From Lentisphaeria bacterium UBA1829 (GTDB lineage Bacteria > Verrucomicrobiota > Lentisphaeria > Victivallales > UBA1829), in contig DDJH01000010.1 in NCBI GenBank assembly GCA_002338895.1, forward strand, positions 19,336-29,109: DNA of 9,774 nt, in the 5' to 3' direction. A program made the position numbers and the translations under genes. Shown piece after piece: positions 1 through 6,602 of this stretch. Below the pieces are notes generated by a model. That model saw nothing but the letters and a program-made list of their open reading frames with translations. It ran no database searches and had not been told where the DNA came from. The stretch's first letter is position 1. The number at the start of each line of letters is the position of its first letter.

Positions 1-394
1 CCCGCGACGTTGCCGTCCACAGCAGATCCCGTTTGGAATTGTTGCGGACCAGGCGGATATGGACACTCGTATCACGCCGTCTTCTGTCCATCCACTCATA
101 GGAGAATTCCGCAAGGAAATCAGCCTTTTCCATGGAGGGCGCCATCCGGAATCCGAGATGGACCAATCCGTTTGCGAGATATTTTTTACACTCTTCATTG
201 TATTCGTTCCGGTCGGCAGCGACGATCCAGAAGGTTTTGCCGTATCGAGCCTTGTTTTCCAGCGCATCGCTGGAGACCGATACGATCCTGGCTTTCCGCA
301 CGCCCTCCTCCGACGAGGAAAAATTCCCGCTCCGGCAGGCGGGAAGCAGTGCGAGAACCGAAAAGAGAATCAGCATCCGGAACAATCGTTTCAT
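1..394 (-). CDS. putative outer-membrane/periplasmic lipoprotein, N-terminal part (runs off window)
   Basis: The minus-strand frame from an ATG at 394 stays open for 131 codons to the window edge, so the C-terminus is missing. The protein begins with a basic stretch (MKRLFR), a hydrophobic core and a lipobox LPAC at residues 17-20. Cys20 is therefore the predicted lipidation site, and the mature protein would be anchored to a membrane by signal peptidase II processing. A Shine-Dalgarno-like AGGA lies about 8 nt upstream of the start. The mature part has the pattern 'GKTFWIVAADRNEY ... LANGLVHLGFRMAPSMEKADFLAEFSYEW', i.e. an extended strand, a helix with a 'GF' turn, then an 'AD-hydrophobic' strand. 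This loosely resembles DUF4136-type lipoproteins, but I do not assign a family. It is divergent from the GT-C gene. The function is unknown. Confidence is high that it is a lipoprotein gene and low for anything beyond that. Confidence 0.8.
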   Translation of the reverse strand, partial: MKRLFRMLILFSVLALLPACRSGNFSSSEEGVRKARIVSVSSDALENKARYGKTFWIVAADRNEYNEECKKYLANGLVHLGFRMAPSMEKADFLAEFSYEWMDRRRRDTSVHIRLVRNNSKRDLLWTATSR

Positions 395-458
395 CCTGAG
401 TTTCCTGTTTTTTTATTCTTTTGATCTTCATGAGACAAGCGGAACAAAATCCCGGGAT

Positions 459-486
459 AATGTACCATCAACGGAAAAAAGCGCAA
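459..486 (-). promoter_or_regulatory. weak candidate promoter for the lipoprotein gene
   Basis: On the minus strand a TTGCGC (486-481) and a TACATT (464-459) are separated by 16 nt, giving a predicted start near 452 and a leader of about 58 nt. A perfect 10-bp palindrome, ATCCCGGGAT at 449-458, lies on that predicted start. The hexamers match consensus at only 3/6 and 4/6, so this is tentative. Confidence 0.25.
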
Positions 487-527
487 GCAGCAAAGACTCT
501 TTTTCACAGGAAAAATATTCTGAACGG

Positions 528-555
528 TTGATTCATCGAATCCTGATGGTATATT
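528..555 (+). promoter_or_regulatory. candidate sigma-70-like promoter for the small ORF and GT-C gene
   Basis: TTGATT (528-533) and TATATT (550-555) are spaced by 16 nt in the AT-rich gap between divergent genes. The -10 box matches consensus at 5/6 and the -35 box at 4/6. The predicted start is near 562, about 40 nt ahead of the ATG at 604. The rest of 395-603 shows no gene or convincing RNA structure. Confidence 0.5.
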
Positions 556-603
556 ACAACAGTTTTTCATTGCATTTTTTCACAACAGAGGATACCAGAT
601 TTC

Positions 604-735
604 ATGACGACAGCCGAACTTGCCGGGACTCCGCGGGGAACCATCCGCCCGGACCGCATCTGGATCCGGGATGAAAAAGCGGAAGAGCGGAGACGGGGAA
701 TGAATCCGGATCCGCGGGAAAGGAAGTGCAGATGA
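604..735 (+). CDS. possible 43-residue small protein or leader ORF overlapping the GT-C gene
   Basis: An ATG at 604 opens 43 codons ending in a TGA at 733-735 that overlaps the next gene's ATG (ATGA, 732-735). This is the arrangement typical of translational coupling. AGAGGA at 587-592 lies 11 nt upstream and could serve as a ribosome binding site. The peptide starts MTTAELAGTPRGTIRPDR, is rich in Arg and Glu, and has no hydrophobic segment or recognisable domain. Its codons (CCG, CGG, GGA, ATC, GAT) resemble those of the surrounding genes, which favours real coding, but 43 codons is too short to prove it. It could be a small protein, a leader peptide that sets translation of the glycosyltransferase, or chance. 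I do not recognise it. Confidence 0.4.
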   Translation: MTTAELAGTPRGTIRPDRIWIRDEKAEERRRGMNPDPRERKCR

Positions 736-2432
736 AGAATTCCGGCACACCGCGCTTCCGGGATCAACTGTTTTCGTGGAAGATGTATCCGTTCTGGATG
801 TTTGCAGCGGCGCTGGTTCTGAGCTTGTCGATCGCGTTCTGGACGAGGATACCGATGCCGGATATGAACCGGTACTGTCCGATGGCGGATGCGTTCTGCA
901 CGGGAGACTGGGAGAATGCGTTTCATCCGCGGATTCTGCCGCTGGTGCCGGTTCTGGGAGGGGTGATCGAGTTCCTGACGGGACTGGACAGCTTTTCATC
1001 GCTGAAAGTGCTTTCATCGCTGAGCTTTGCGCTGAGCATATTTCCGTTGTACGGGATTTTCCGCCGGTTTCTGGAACCGGTGCCGACGCGGATTGCACTT
1101 CTGATGACGGCGTTTGCATCGATGTCCCTGCGGTACTCCTCCTCGGGACTCCGGGATTCGACCAAGGGATTGATGTATATTCTGTGTGTGTACTTCCTGG
1201 TGCGGATTTTTGAAGAGAAGCGTCCGATCCGGAATTTTCTGTATCTGGGAGTGACGACGGGACTTCTTGCACTGACAAGGACGGAGTGCCCGGTCTATGC
1301 GGTCATGTTTCTGGCGGCGGCCTTTGGACTGGAACTGTTCCGGGGAAAAATGGTTCTTCCCTGGAGGAGCGTTCTTTCCGCGCTGGCGGCGCTGGTGATT
1401 CTACTGCCCTGGCTCTGCTACATGAATCAGGCGGTTGGCTATCCGGTTCCGCAGACTCGTTATGCGGTGTATCTGGAGAGAATTCTTCAGAAGGTTGTTC
1501 CATTGGAACCGCAGGCGGTCGACGGGAACGGGCAGAAGGAGTCGGCGGACTCCGCACCGCTGAAAAAAGAGGAAACGGGAAAGGTGGCGGCAGAACCGCT
1601 TTTCACGCCGCCCGGAACGCTTCTCTCGTCGCTGCAAATTTTTTCCACTCCCGCGGAAGCGGAGGCGGATGAGAGGGAGGATGAAGAGCTGACCCGATTT
1701 TTCAGCGGATTTCTGAAAGGGTTTTATCCGCCGTTTGCGATTCTGGCACTGGTCGGGATTTTTCTGAGGATCCGCAAGCGGCAATGGACGGGAGTGGAGA
1801 CCGTTGTTTTCAGTATGCTTGTTCTGCATTTTCTGTTTCTTGTACTTCAGATCCGGATCGCGGATCACTGTTTCTACATTTCGCGCCGTTATCTGCTTCC
1901 GGTGACGCCGCTGGAGTTCGGGTGGAGCGCGTTTGGAGCGTGTGTGATCTATTCGACGTTGTCCAGGCATCTGAGCTGGGTTCGTCACCCGGCGTTTCCG
2001 ACGGTTCTGATTCTTGTGTGCGGAGTGCTTCTCTATCTTCATGGAGGAAGCCGGATTCTGAAGTCCTACACATCGGACTCGAAGACACTGGAGCGGGAGG
2101 TTCTTCTTCAGATTTCGGAGGAGATCCGGAACGACTACAAGGGGCCGACCCGGATCCGTCGCGGCCCGACGGATCCGGAGAACTACCGGACCAACCTTCG
2201 GCCGACCGTTTTCAGCGAGTGGGAACAGCTGGGACTTCTGAGCGGCGGCCAGAGTCTTTTTGCAGACGATCCCGACTGGCTTGCGGGAAGGATCCAGCCG
2301 GACTACGTTCTTCTCCGGGAACAGGAGTTTTCGGCGGAGATGCTGAGAACATCGGGATACCGGAAGATCCTCAGCCGACGGATTCATGGAGTCTTATTCC
2401 ACCTCTACCGGAACACAAAGGAAATTGAATAA
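732..2432 (+). CDS. GT-C-type integral membrane glycosyltransferase (PMT/ArnT-like)
   Basis: This is a 566-residue polytopic protein. I chose ATG 732 over the in-frame GTG 726 because AGGAA at 721-725 sits 6 nt upstream and the ATG overlaps the preceding TGA. Hydrophobic segments lie at roughly 20-39, 67-83, 92-110, 119-131, 147-160, 169-200, 212-230, 332-346, 356-372, 395-410 and 421-437. The first extracytoplasmic loop reads 'PMPDMNRYCPMADAF', with Asp44 where GT-C enzymes carry a catalytic acid, then 'GDWENAFHPRILPLVP', the usual pattern of lipid-phosphate-sugar transferases. 'RYLLPVTPL' at 386-394 is also family-like. A soluble C-terminal region covers about 440-566. Such enzymes transfer sugar from a polyprenyl-phosphate carrier to a protein, lipid or LPS acceptor at the outer face of the inner membrane; the substrate here cannot be told. 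A charged, Ala/Glu-rich insert lies around residues 256-322. Position next to lpxC fits an envelope role. Confidence 0.75.
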   Translation: MKNSGTPRFRDQLFSWKMYPFWMFAAALVLSLSIAFWTRIPMPDMNRYCPMADAFCTGDWENAFHPRILPLVPVLGGVIEFLTGLDSFSSLKVLSSLSFALSIFPLYGIFRRFLEPVPTRIALLMTAFASMSLRYSSSGLRDSTKGLMYILCVYFLVRIFEEKRPIRNFLYLGVTTGLLALTRTECPVYAVMFLAAAFGLELFRGKMVLPWRSVLSALAALVILLPWLCYMNQAVGYPVPQTRYAVYLERILQKVVPLEPQAVDGNGQKESADSAPLKKEETGKVAAEPLFTPPGTLLSSLQIFSTPAEAEADEREDEELTRFFSGFLKGFYPPFAILALVGIFLRIRKRQWTGVETVVFSMLVLHFLFLVLQIRIADHCFYISRRYLLPVTPLEFGWSAFGACVIYSTLSRHLSWVRHPAFPTVLILVCGVLLYLHGGSRILKSYTSDSKTLEREVLLQISEEIRNDYKGPTRIRRGPTDPENYRTNLRPTVFSEWEQLGLLSGGQSLFADDPDWLAGRIQPDYVLLREQEFSAEMLRTSGYRKILSRRIHGVLFHLYRNTKEIE

Positions 2433-2448
2433 AATCTTCGGGAAAAAC

Positions 2449-2477
2449 TTGAATATACGGAAATATGGAGCTATAAT
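2449..2477 (+). promoter_or_regulatory. sigma-70-like promoter of the lpxC operon
   Basis: TTGAAT (2449-2454) and a consensus TATAAT (2472-2477) are separated by the ideal 17 nt, starting 16 nt after the GT-C stop codon. The predicted start is near 2484, leaving a leader of about 50 nt before lpxC. This is the best promoter match in the window and separates the lpxC run from the upstream gene, although readthrough is possible because no terminator is seen between them. Confidence 0.7.
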
Positions 2478-2483
2478 TTCCGT
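2457..2483. repeat. 8-bp perfect inverted repeat over the lpxC promoter, possible operator
   Basis: ACGGAAAT (2457-2464) and ATTTCCGT (2476-2483) are exact reverse complements separated by 11 bp. The arm centres are 19 bp apart, about two helical turns. The right arm covers the end of the -10 box and the start-site region, and the left arm lies in the spacer. This is a placement that would let a dimeric repressor block transcription. It lies before the predicted start, so an RNA hairpin is less likely. There is no T-run after it, so it is not a terminator. Confidence 0.4.
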
Positions 2484-2535
2484 GTTTGAACAGAGAAACA
2501 GAAAACCATAGAAAAGGCTGGATGCCGCAGGAAAT

Positions 2536-3399
2536 ATGGATTATCAAAATACAGTAAGGAAAGAAGTTTGCGTATCCGGGATCACACTGCACACGGGCGT
2601 GCGGGCAAATCTGCGGATCCTGCCCGCGGCGGAGAACACCGGAATTGTTTTCCGCCGGATCGACATGCCGGGGAAACCGGAGGTCCAGGCGGTTGCCGGA
2701 AACGTGATCGATGTCCGGCGGGCGACGACGATCGCCTCCCGGACGACAGGCGGTTTTGTGGTGACAGTGGAACATATCATGGCGTCGCTCCACGCGGCAC
2801 AGGTGGACAATGCGGTTGTGGAGATGGACGGACCGGAACCGCCGATTGCGGACGGATCCGCGAAGGCATACTTCTTCGGGATCCAGGAAGCGGGACTGGA
2901 ACGGCTGTCCGCGCCGGCGCGGTACTGGACGGCGAGCGCGCCGCTCCGGGTTGACGCGGGGGACAGTCACCTTTATCTGGAACCGTCGGACCGGTTTGAA
3001 GTTGTCTGCCGGGTGGAGTACGGAGTGACTCCGCTGGACCGGCAGGAGTTTACCTGCGTTGTGACCCCGGAGACGTTCGGGCGGGAACTTTCCGATTCGC
3101 GGACATTCTGTATTTTCCGGGAACTGAGCCAGCTGATCGGCGCAGGACTCGTCAAGGGGGGGAGTCTGGACAACGCGGTCATCATGCACGACGGAGCGAT
3201 CATCTCGAAGGAGGGGATGCGTCATCCGGAGGAATTTGCCCGGCACAAGATGATGGATCTGGTCGGGGACCTGTTTCTGACCGGCATGCGGGTCCATGCG
3301 AAAGTCACGGCGGAGAAGGCCGGGCATCCGACCCACGTGAAACTTGCGACGGAAATGCTGGCCCAATGGACTGCGAACAATCAAACCAAAGAATCATGA
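2536..3399 (+). CDS. lpxC: UDP-3-O-acyl-N-acetylglucosamine deacetylase LpxC
   Basis: This zinc enzyme catalyses the first committed step of lipid A synthesis, removing acetate from UDP-3-O-acyl-GlcNAc in the cytoplasm. The 287-residue length is close to the usual ~300. Family landmarks are all present: 'SGITLHTG' at 14-21, 'VEHIMASL' with Glu79/His80, 'DGPEPPIADGSA' at 98-109, 'SRTF' with Thr190, 'KGGSLDNA' at 207-214, 'HKMMDLVGD' with His237 and Asp241, and 'GHPTH' with His264. The zinc ligands are therefore His80, His237 and Asp241, with Glu79 and His264 as catalytic residues. The N-terminus (Gln4, Thr6) aligns with the 'KQRT' start of other LpxCs, supporting ATG 2536. However, the AGGA ribosome-binding motif (2529-2532) is only 3 nt away, which may keep translation low. 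It is first in the six-gene run and not fused to FabZ, unlike the Bacteroidota version. Confidence 0.97.
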   Translation: MDYQNTVRKEVCVSGITLHTGVRANLRILPAAENTGIVFRRIDMPGKPEVQAVAGNVIDVRRATTIASRTTGGFVVTVEHIMASLHAAQVDNAVVEMDGPEPPIADGSAKAYFFGIQEAGLERLSAPARYWTASAPLRVDAGDSHLYLEPSDRFEVVCRVEYGVTPLDRQEFTCVVTPETFGRELSDSRTFCIFRELSQLIGAGLVKGGSLDNAVIMHDGAIISKEGMRHPEEFARHKMMDLVGDLFLTGMRVHAKVTAEKAGHPTHVKLATEMLAQWTANNQTKES

Positions 3400-3418
3400 G
3401 GAAAGAGAGGATATCCGG

Positions 3419-4330
3419 ATGTCTGAAATTCTGACCCACAATCAAATTCTGAACTTTCTGCCGTATACGGACAGAATGCTTCTGCTGGACCGGGCCTGCC
3501 TGGTCGATTCGAAAAAGGCACTCGGGCTGAAGAATGTGACCATGAACGAGTGGTATTTTCCGGGGCATTTCCCGCATCACCCGATTGTTCCCGGAGTCAT
3601 CCAGGTGGAGTCGATGTTCCAGCTGGCGGAACTGGCGGTGTGGGAGAAGCTGGATCCGAAGCGCGAAGGAGATCTTTATCTGAAGGAGCTGAACAAGGTC
3701 AAGTTCCGGAGACCGAACAATCCGGGAGACCGGATTCGTCTGACGGCGGAAATTGCGGGAGAGACGTCCGACACCATCACGGTTTCGGCACTTGCGGAGA
3801 ACAATTCCGGAGTGACGTGTCAGGCACAGCTGACCCTTGGAGTGCGCTCCCGCGTGCAGCCGGTCATGCCGGAGTTCAACGAGTTCGACAAGAGCAGCAC
3901 CAGCGCAATGGACGTGGAAAAGATCGCATCGCTGATTCCCCACCGCTATCCGTTCCTGTTTGTGGATTATGTGGCGACGATCGACGGACCGCATGTGGTT
4001 GCCGTGAAGAATGTGACCGCGGAGGAACCCGCGTTCCGCCGCTATGCGGACGGCTACTCCGTGCTGACCGGTTCGGTCCAGCCGGAAATTCTGGCGCAGG
4101 CCGGAGCGATCATCATGCTTTCGAACGAAAACAACCGCGGCAAACTGGCGTATTTCATGGCCATCGACCATGCGGAATTTCTCAAACCGGTTCTTCCGGG
4201 AGACCAGCTTGTGCTTGAAGTGGAGATTCCGGAAACGAAATCGCGCTTCGGCAAAGGGGAAGGCTGCATCAAGGTCGGCGGAGAGCTGGTGGCGAAGATC
4301 AATATGATGTTCGCCCTTGTGGATCCCTGA
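3419..4330 (+). CDS. tandem double-hotdog FabZ-like 3-hydroxyacyl-ACP dehydratase
   Basis: The 303-residue protein carries two FabZ-type hotdog domains, about 5-145 and 165-302, where ordinary FabZ is a single domain of ~150 residues. Start ATG 3419 has AGAGGA at 3406-3411 with 7-nt spacing. Domain 1 has the classic active-site helix 'GHFPHHPIVPGVIQVES' with His50 and Glu64, though its N-terminal 'PHRYPFLLVD' is altered to 'LPYTDRMLLLD'. Domain 2 has the textbook 'IPHRYPFLFVD' at 173-183 and 'LAQAGAI', but the GHFPG segment reads 'RYADGYS'. There Tyr209 replaces the catalytic His, while Glu223 is kept at the right spacing. In FabZ dimers each site pairs His of one subunit with Glu of the other, so the fused chain should have one complete site (His50 + Glu223). 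Likely role: dehydration of 3-hydroxyacyl-ACP in fatty-acid synthesis, matching its place 19 nt after lpxC. Confidence 0.85.
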   Translation: MSEILTHNQILNFLPYTDRMLLLDRACLVDSKKALGLKNVTMNEWYFPGHFPHHPIVPGVIQVESMFQLAELAVWEKLDPKREGDLYLKELNKVKFRRPNNPGDRIRLTAEIAGETSDTITVSALAENNSGVTCQAQLTLGVRSRVQPVMPEFNEFDKSSTSAMDVEKIASLIPHRYPFLFVDYVATIDGPHVVAVKNVTAEEPAFRRYADGYSVLTGSVQPEILAQAGAIIMLSNENNRGKLAYFMAIDHAEFLKPVLPGDQLVLEVEIPETKSRFGKGEGCIKVGGELVAKINMMFALVDP

Positions 4331-4358
4331 TCGGAAGAGACAGACAGCGGGGGTGCTT

Positions 4359-6584
4359 ATGAAAAAGAAAGAGTCCATCCTGCTTCCGGAGGAGAAACTT
4401 CTGGAAGAACTTCTGAAGGGGCGCATGACCGATCCGCATTCCATTCTCGGGATGCACGAATATGCGGACGGGATCCTGATCCGGGTGTTTGATCCGGAAG
4501 CGGAACGTGTTTCCGTCCGCTTCGGGGACGGCTTTCAGAAAGAGCTCCCGCTGACGCGGATTCATCCGGAGGGACTGTTTGCCGTCGGATTTCCGCAGAA
4601 GGAGTTTTTCCCGTATCAGGTGGAAAAGCATTTTTCCAACGGAACGGTGTACTGTGCACGGGATCCGTATTCCTTTCTTCCGACCATCGGGGAGATGGAT
4701 CTTTATCTGTTCAACAGCGGCGAGCATCACCGGGTGTACGAGGCGATGGGCGCCCATGCGATGCGGATCGACGGGACGGACGGAGTTCGCTTCACGGTGT
4801 GGGCCCCCAATGCGGAACGGGTTTCGGTGGTGGGAAACTTCAACTGCTGGGACGGACGCCGCGAACCGATGCGCCTGATGGGCAATTCCGGCGTATGGGA
4901 ACTGTTTGTTCCCGGACTTGCGCCGGGAGAGGTTTATAAATACGAGATCCGGGCGAAAAACGGGGACGTGTTCACGAAACTGGATCCATATGCCTGGCGG
5001 ACCGAGCTTCGGCCGGCGACTGCGGGAATTGTCGCAAATCCGGAAGCGTTTGTCTGGACCGATGAAGAGTGGATGCGGAAACGGGAGACCACCGATATTC
5101 AGAAATCGCCGATGAACATCTACGAGGTTCACCTGGGCTCCTGGCAGGGTCCGGGAACGACGCCGATGAAGGGACGGGACGATTTCAACAACTACCGCCA
5201 GCTGGCCCATGCGCTCGGACAGTATGTGCTGGACATGGGCTACACGCATGTGGAACTTCTCCCGATCTGCGAGCATCCGCTGGACCAGTCGTGGGGGTAT
5301 CAGGTGACGGGGTTCTACGCGCCGACCGCCCGGTTCGGGACACCGGAGGATTTCGCCTATTTTGTGGATCACATGCATGCGCTGGGAATCGGCGTGATTC
5401 TGGACTGGGTACCGGCCCATTTTCCGAAAGACGCCTTTTCGCTCGGGCGCTTCGACGGGACCGCGCTGTACGAGCATGCGGATCCGCGGCAGGGAGAGCA
5501 GAAGGACTGGGGAACGTATATTTTCAATTTCGGACGCAACGAGGTGCGCGGCTTTCTGATCGGCAGTGCGCTGTACTGGCTGGACCGTTTTCATGTGGAC
5601 GGGCTCCGGGTGGATGCGGTTGCGTCGATGCTCTATCTGGACTACTCCCGGGAACAGGGGCAGTGGATTCCGAACAAATACGGGGGAAATGAGAATCTGG
5701 AAGCGATCGCGTTTCTGAAGAGACTCAACGAGCTGGCGCATGAACTTCATCCCGGGATTGCAATGATTGCGGAGGAGTCGACGGCGTGGCCGGGGGTCTC
5801 GAAGCCGACCTATCTGGGAGGACTCGGATTCACGTTCAAGTGGAACATGGGATGGATGCACGATACGCTGGAGTATATGGAGCTGGATCCGATTTACCGG
5901 AGCTACAATCACGGGAAGCTGACGTTCTCGCTGCTCTATGCGTTTTCGGAGAATTTCATTCTTCCGCTGAGTCACGACGAGGTGGTGCACGGGAAGCGCT
6001 CTCTTCTGAACAAGATGCCGGGAGATTATCAGCAGAAGTTTGCGAATCTGCGGGCGCTGTATGCGTACATGGCGACGCATCCGGGGAAGAAACTGCTTTT
6101 CATGGGGGGCGAGTTTGCGCAGTGGATTGAATGGAACTCCAATGCGCCGCTGGACTGGAATCTTCTGGAGTACCCGCAACACAAGGCGATGCAGACGATG
6201 GTGCGGGATCTGAACAAGCTCTACCGGTCGGAAGAGTCGCTGTGGAGCGACGATTTCACGCCGAACGGTTTTCAGTGGCTGGACGGGGGAGACTACCGGC
6301 AGTCGATCGTCTCCTTCATCCGCTGGAACCGGAAACACACGGAGCCGGCGGTTGTGATTCTGAATCTGACGCCGGTGGTCCGGAACAACTATACGACCGG
6401 CGTTCCACTTCGCGGCGAATGGGTGGAGGTGTTCAATACCGACCGTTCCGAATATGGCGGAACGAACCTTCTGAATACCGGAGTTCTTCGGACTCTGGAC
6501 GGGCTGTATCATGGACAGCCCTGTCATGTGACTCTGCGCCTTCCGTGGCTCGGAGCCGTGATTCTGAAGCCGAAAAAGTCCTGA
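4359..6584 (+). CDS. glgB: 1,4-alpha-glucan (glycogen) branching enzyme, GH13
   Basis: GlgB cuts alpha-1,4 glucan chains and re-attaches them through alpha-1,6 bonds during glycogen synthesis in the cytoplasm. The 741 residues match the full-length bacterial enzyme (~730). In order: an N1 module (~20-115, with 'DPHSILGMHE'), a CBM48 module (~135-230, 'GVRFTVWAPNAERVSVVGNFNCW'), a GH13 barrel from 'NIYEVHLGSW' (253), and a C-terminal beta domain (~630-741). Catalytic motifs are intact: 'GLRVDAVASM' with nucleophile Asp419, 'IAEEST' with the acid/base Glu472, and 'LSHDEVVHGK' with Asp540. The GlgB-specific 'DYSREQGQWIPN' and 'ENLEAI' are also present. ATG 4359 is 28 nt after the previous stop, preceded by a poor GGGGGTG-type ribosome site; an in-frame GTG at 4353 is a less likely alternative. 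No other glycogen gene is in view, so its place between lipid and RNA-modification genes is unusual. Confidence 0.97.
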   Translation: MKKKESILLPEEKLLEELLKGRMTDPHSILGMHEYADGILIRVFDPEAERVSVRFGDGFQKELPLTRIHPEGLFAVGFPQKEFFPYQVEKHFSNGTVYCARDPYSFLPTIGEMDLYLFNSGEHHRVYEAMGAHAMRIDGTDGVRFTVWAPNAERVSVVGNFNCWDGRREPMRLMGNSGVWELFVPGLAPGEVYKYEIRAKNGDVFTKLDPYAWRTELRPATAGIVANPEAFVWTDEEWMRKRETTDIQKSPMNIYEVHLGSWQGPGTTPMKGRDDFNNYRQLAHALGQYVLDMGYTHVELLPICEHPLDQSWGYQVTGFYAPTARFGTPEDFAYFVDHMHALGIGVILDWVPAHFPKDAFSLGRFDGTALYEHADPRQGEQKDWGTYIFNFGRNEVRGFLIGSALYWLDRFHVDGLRVDAVASMLYLDYSREQGQWIPNKYGGNENLEAIAFLKRLNELAHELHPGIAMIAEESTAWPGVSKPTYLGGLGFTFKWNMGWMHDTLEYMELDPIYRSYNHGKLTFSLLYAFSENFILPLSHDEVVHGKRSLLNKMPGDYQQKFANLRALYAYMATHPGKKLLFMGGEFAQWIEWNSNAPLDWNLLEYPQHKAMQTMVRDLNKLYRSEESLWSDDFTPNGFQWLDGGDYRQSIVSFIRWNRKHTEPAVVILNLTPVVRNNYTTGVPLRGEWVEVFNTDRSEYGGTNLLNTGVLRTLDGLYHGQPCHVTLRLPWLGAVILKPKKS

Positions 6585-6602
6585 CGGAGCATCACTCGCA
6601 CT

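Noticed and set aside
195..431. Minus-strand frame of 78 codons starting MKIKRIKKQ
   Set aside because: It overlaps the lipoprotein gene in another frame, lacks a family match, and its downstream part is Arg-rich shadow sequence.
132..674. Plus-strand frame of 180 codons across the left intergenic region
   Set aside because: It lies opposite the lipoprotein gene and crosses the promoter region. Its composition is irregular, with no domain, and the lipobox-bearing minus frame is a much better explanation.
2457..2483. Terminator for the GT-C gene
   Set aside because: The 8-bp arms are AT-rich, with no T-run after them, and they overlap a strong promoter, so an operator reading fits better.
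1401..3384. Two long minus-strand frames (328 and 337 codons) opposite the GT-C gene and lpxC
   Set aside because: Same codon-bias shadow: basic, domain-free products lying opposite well-supported genes.
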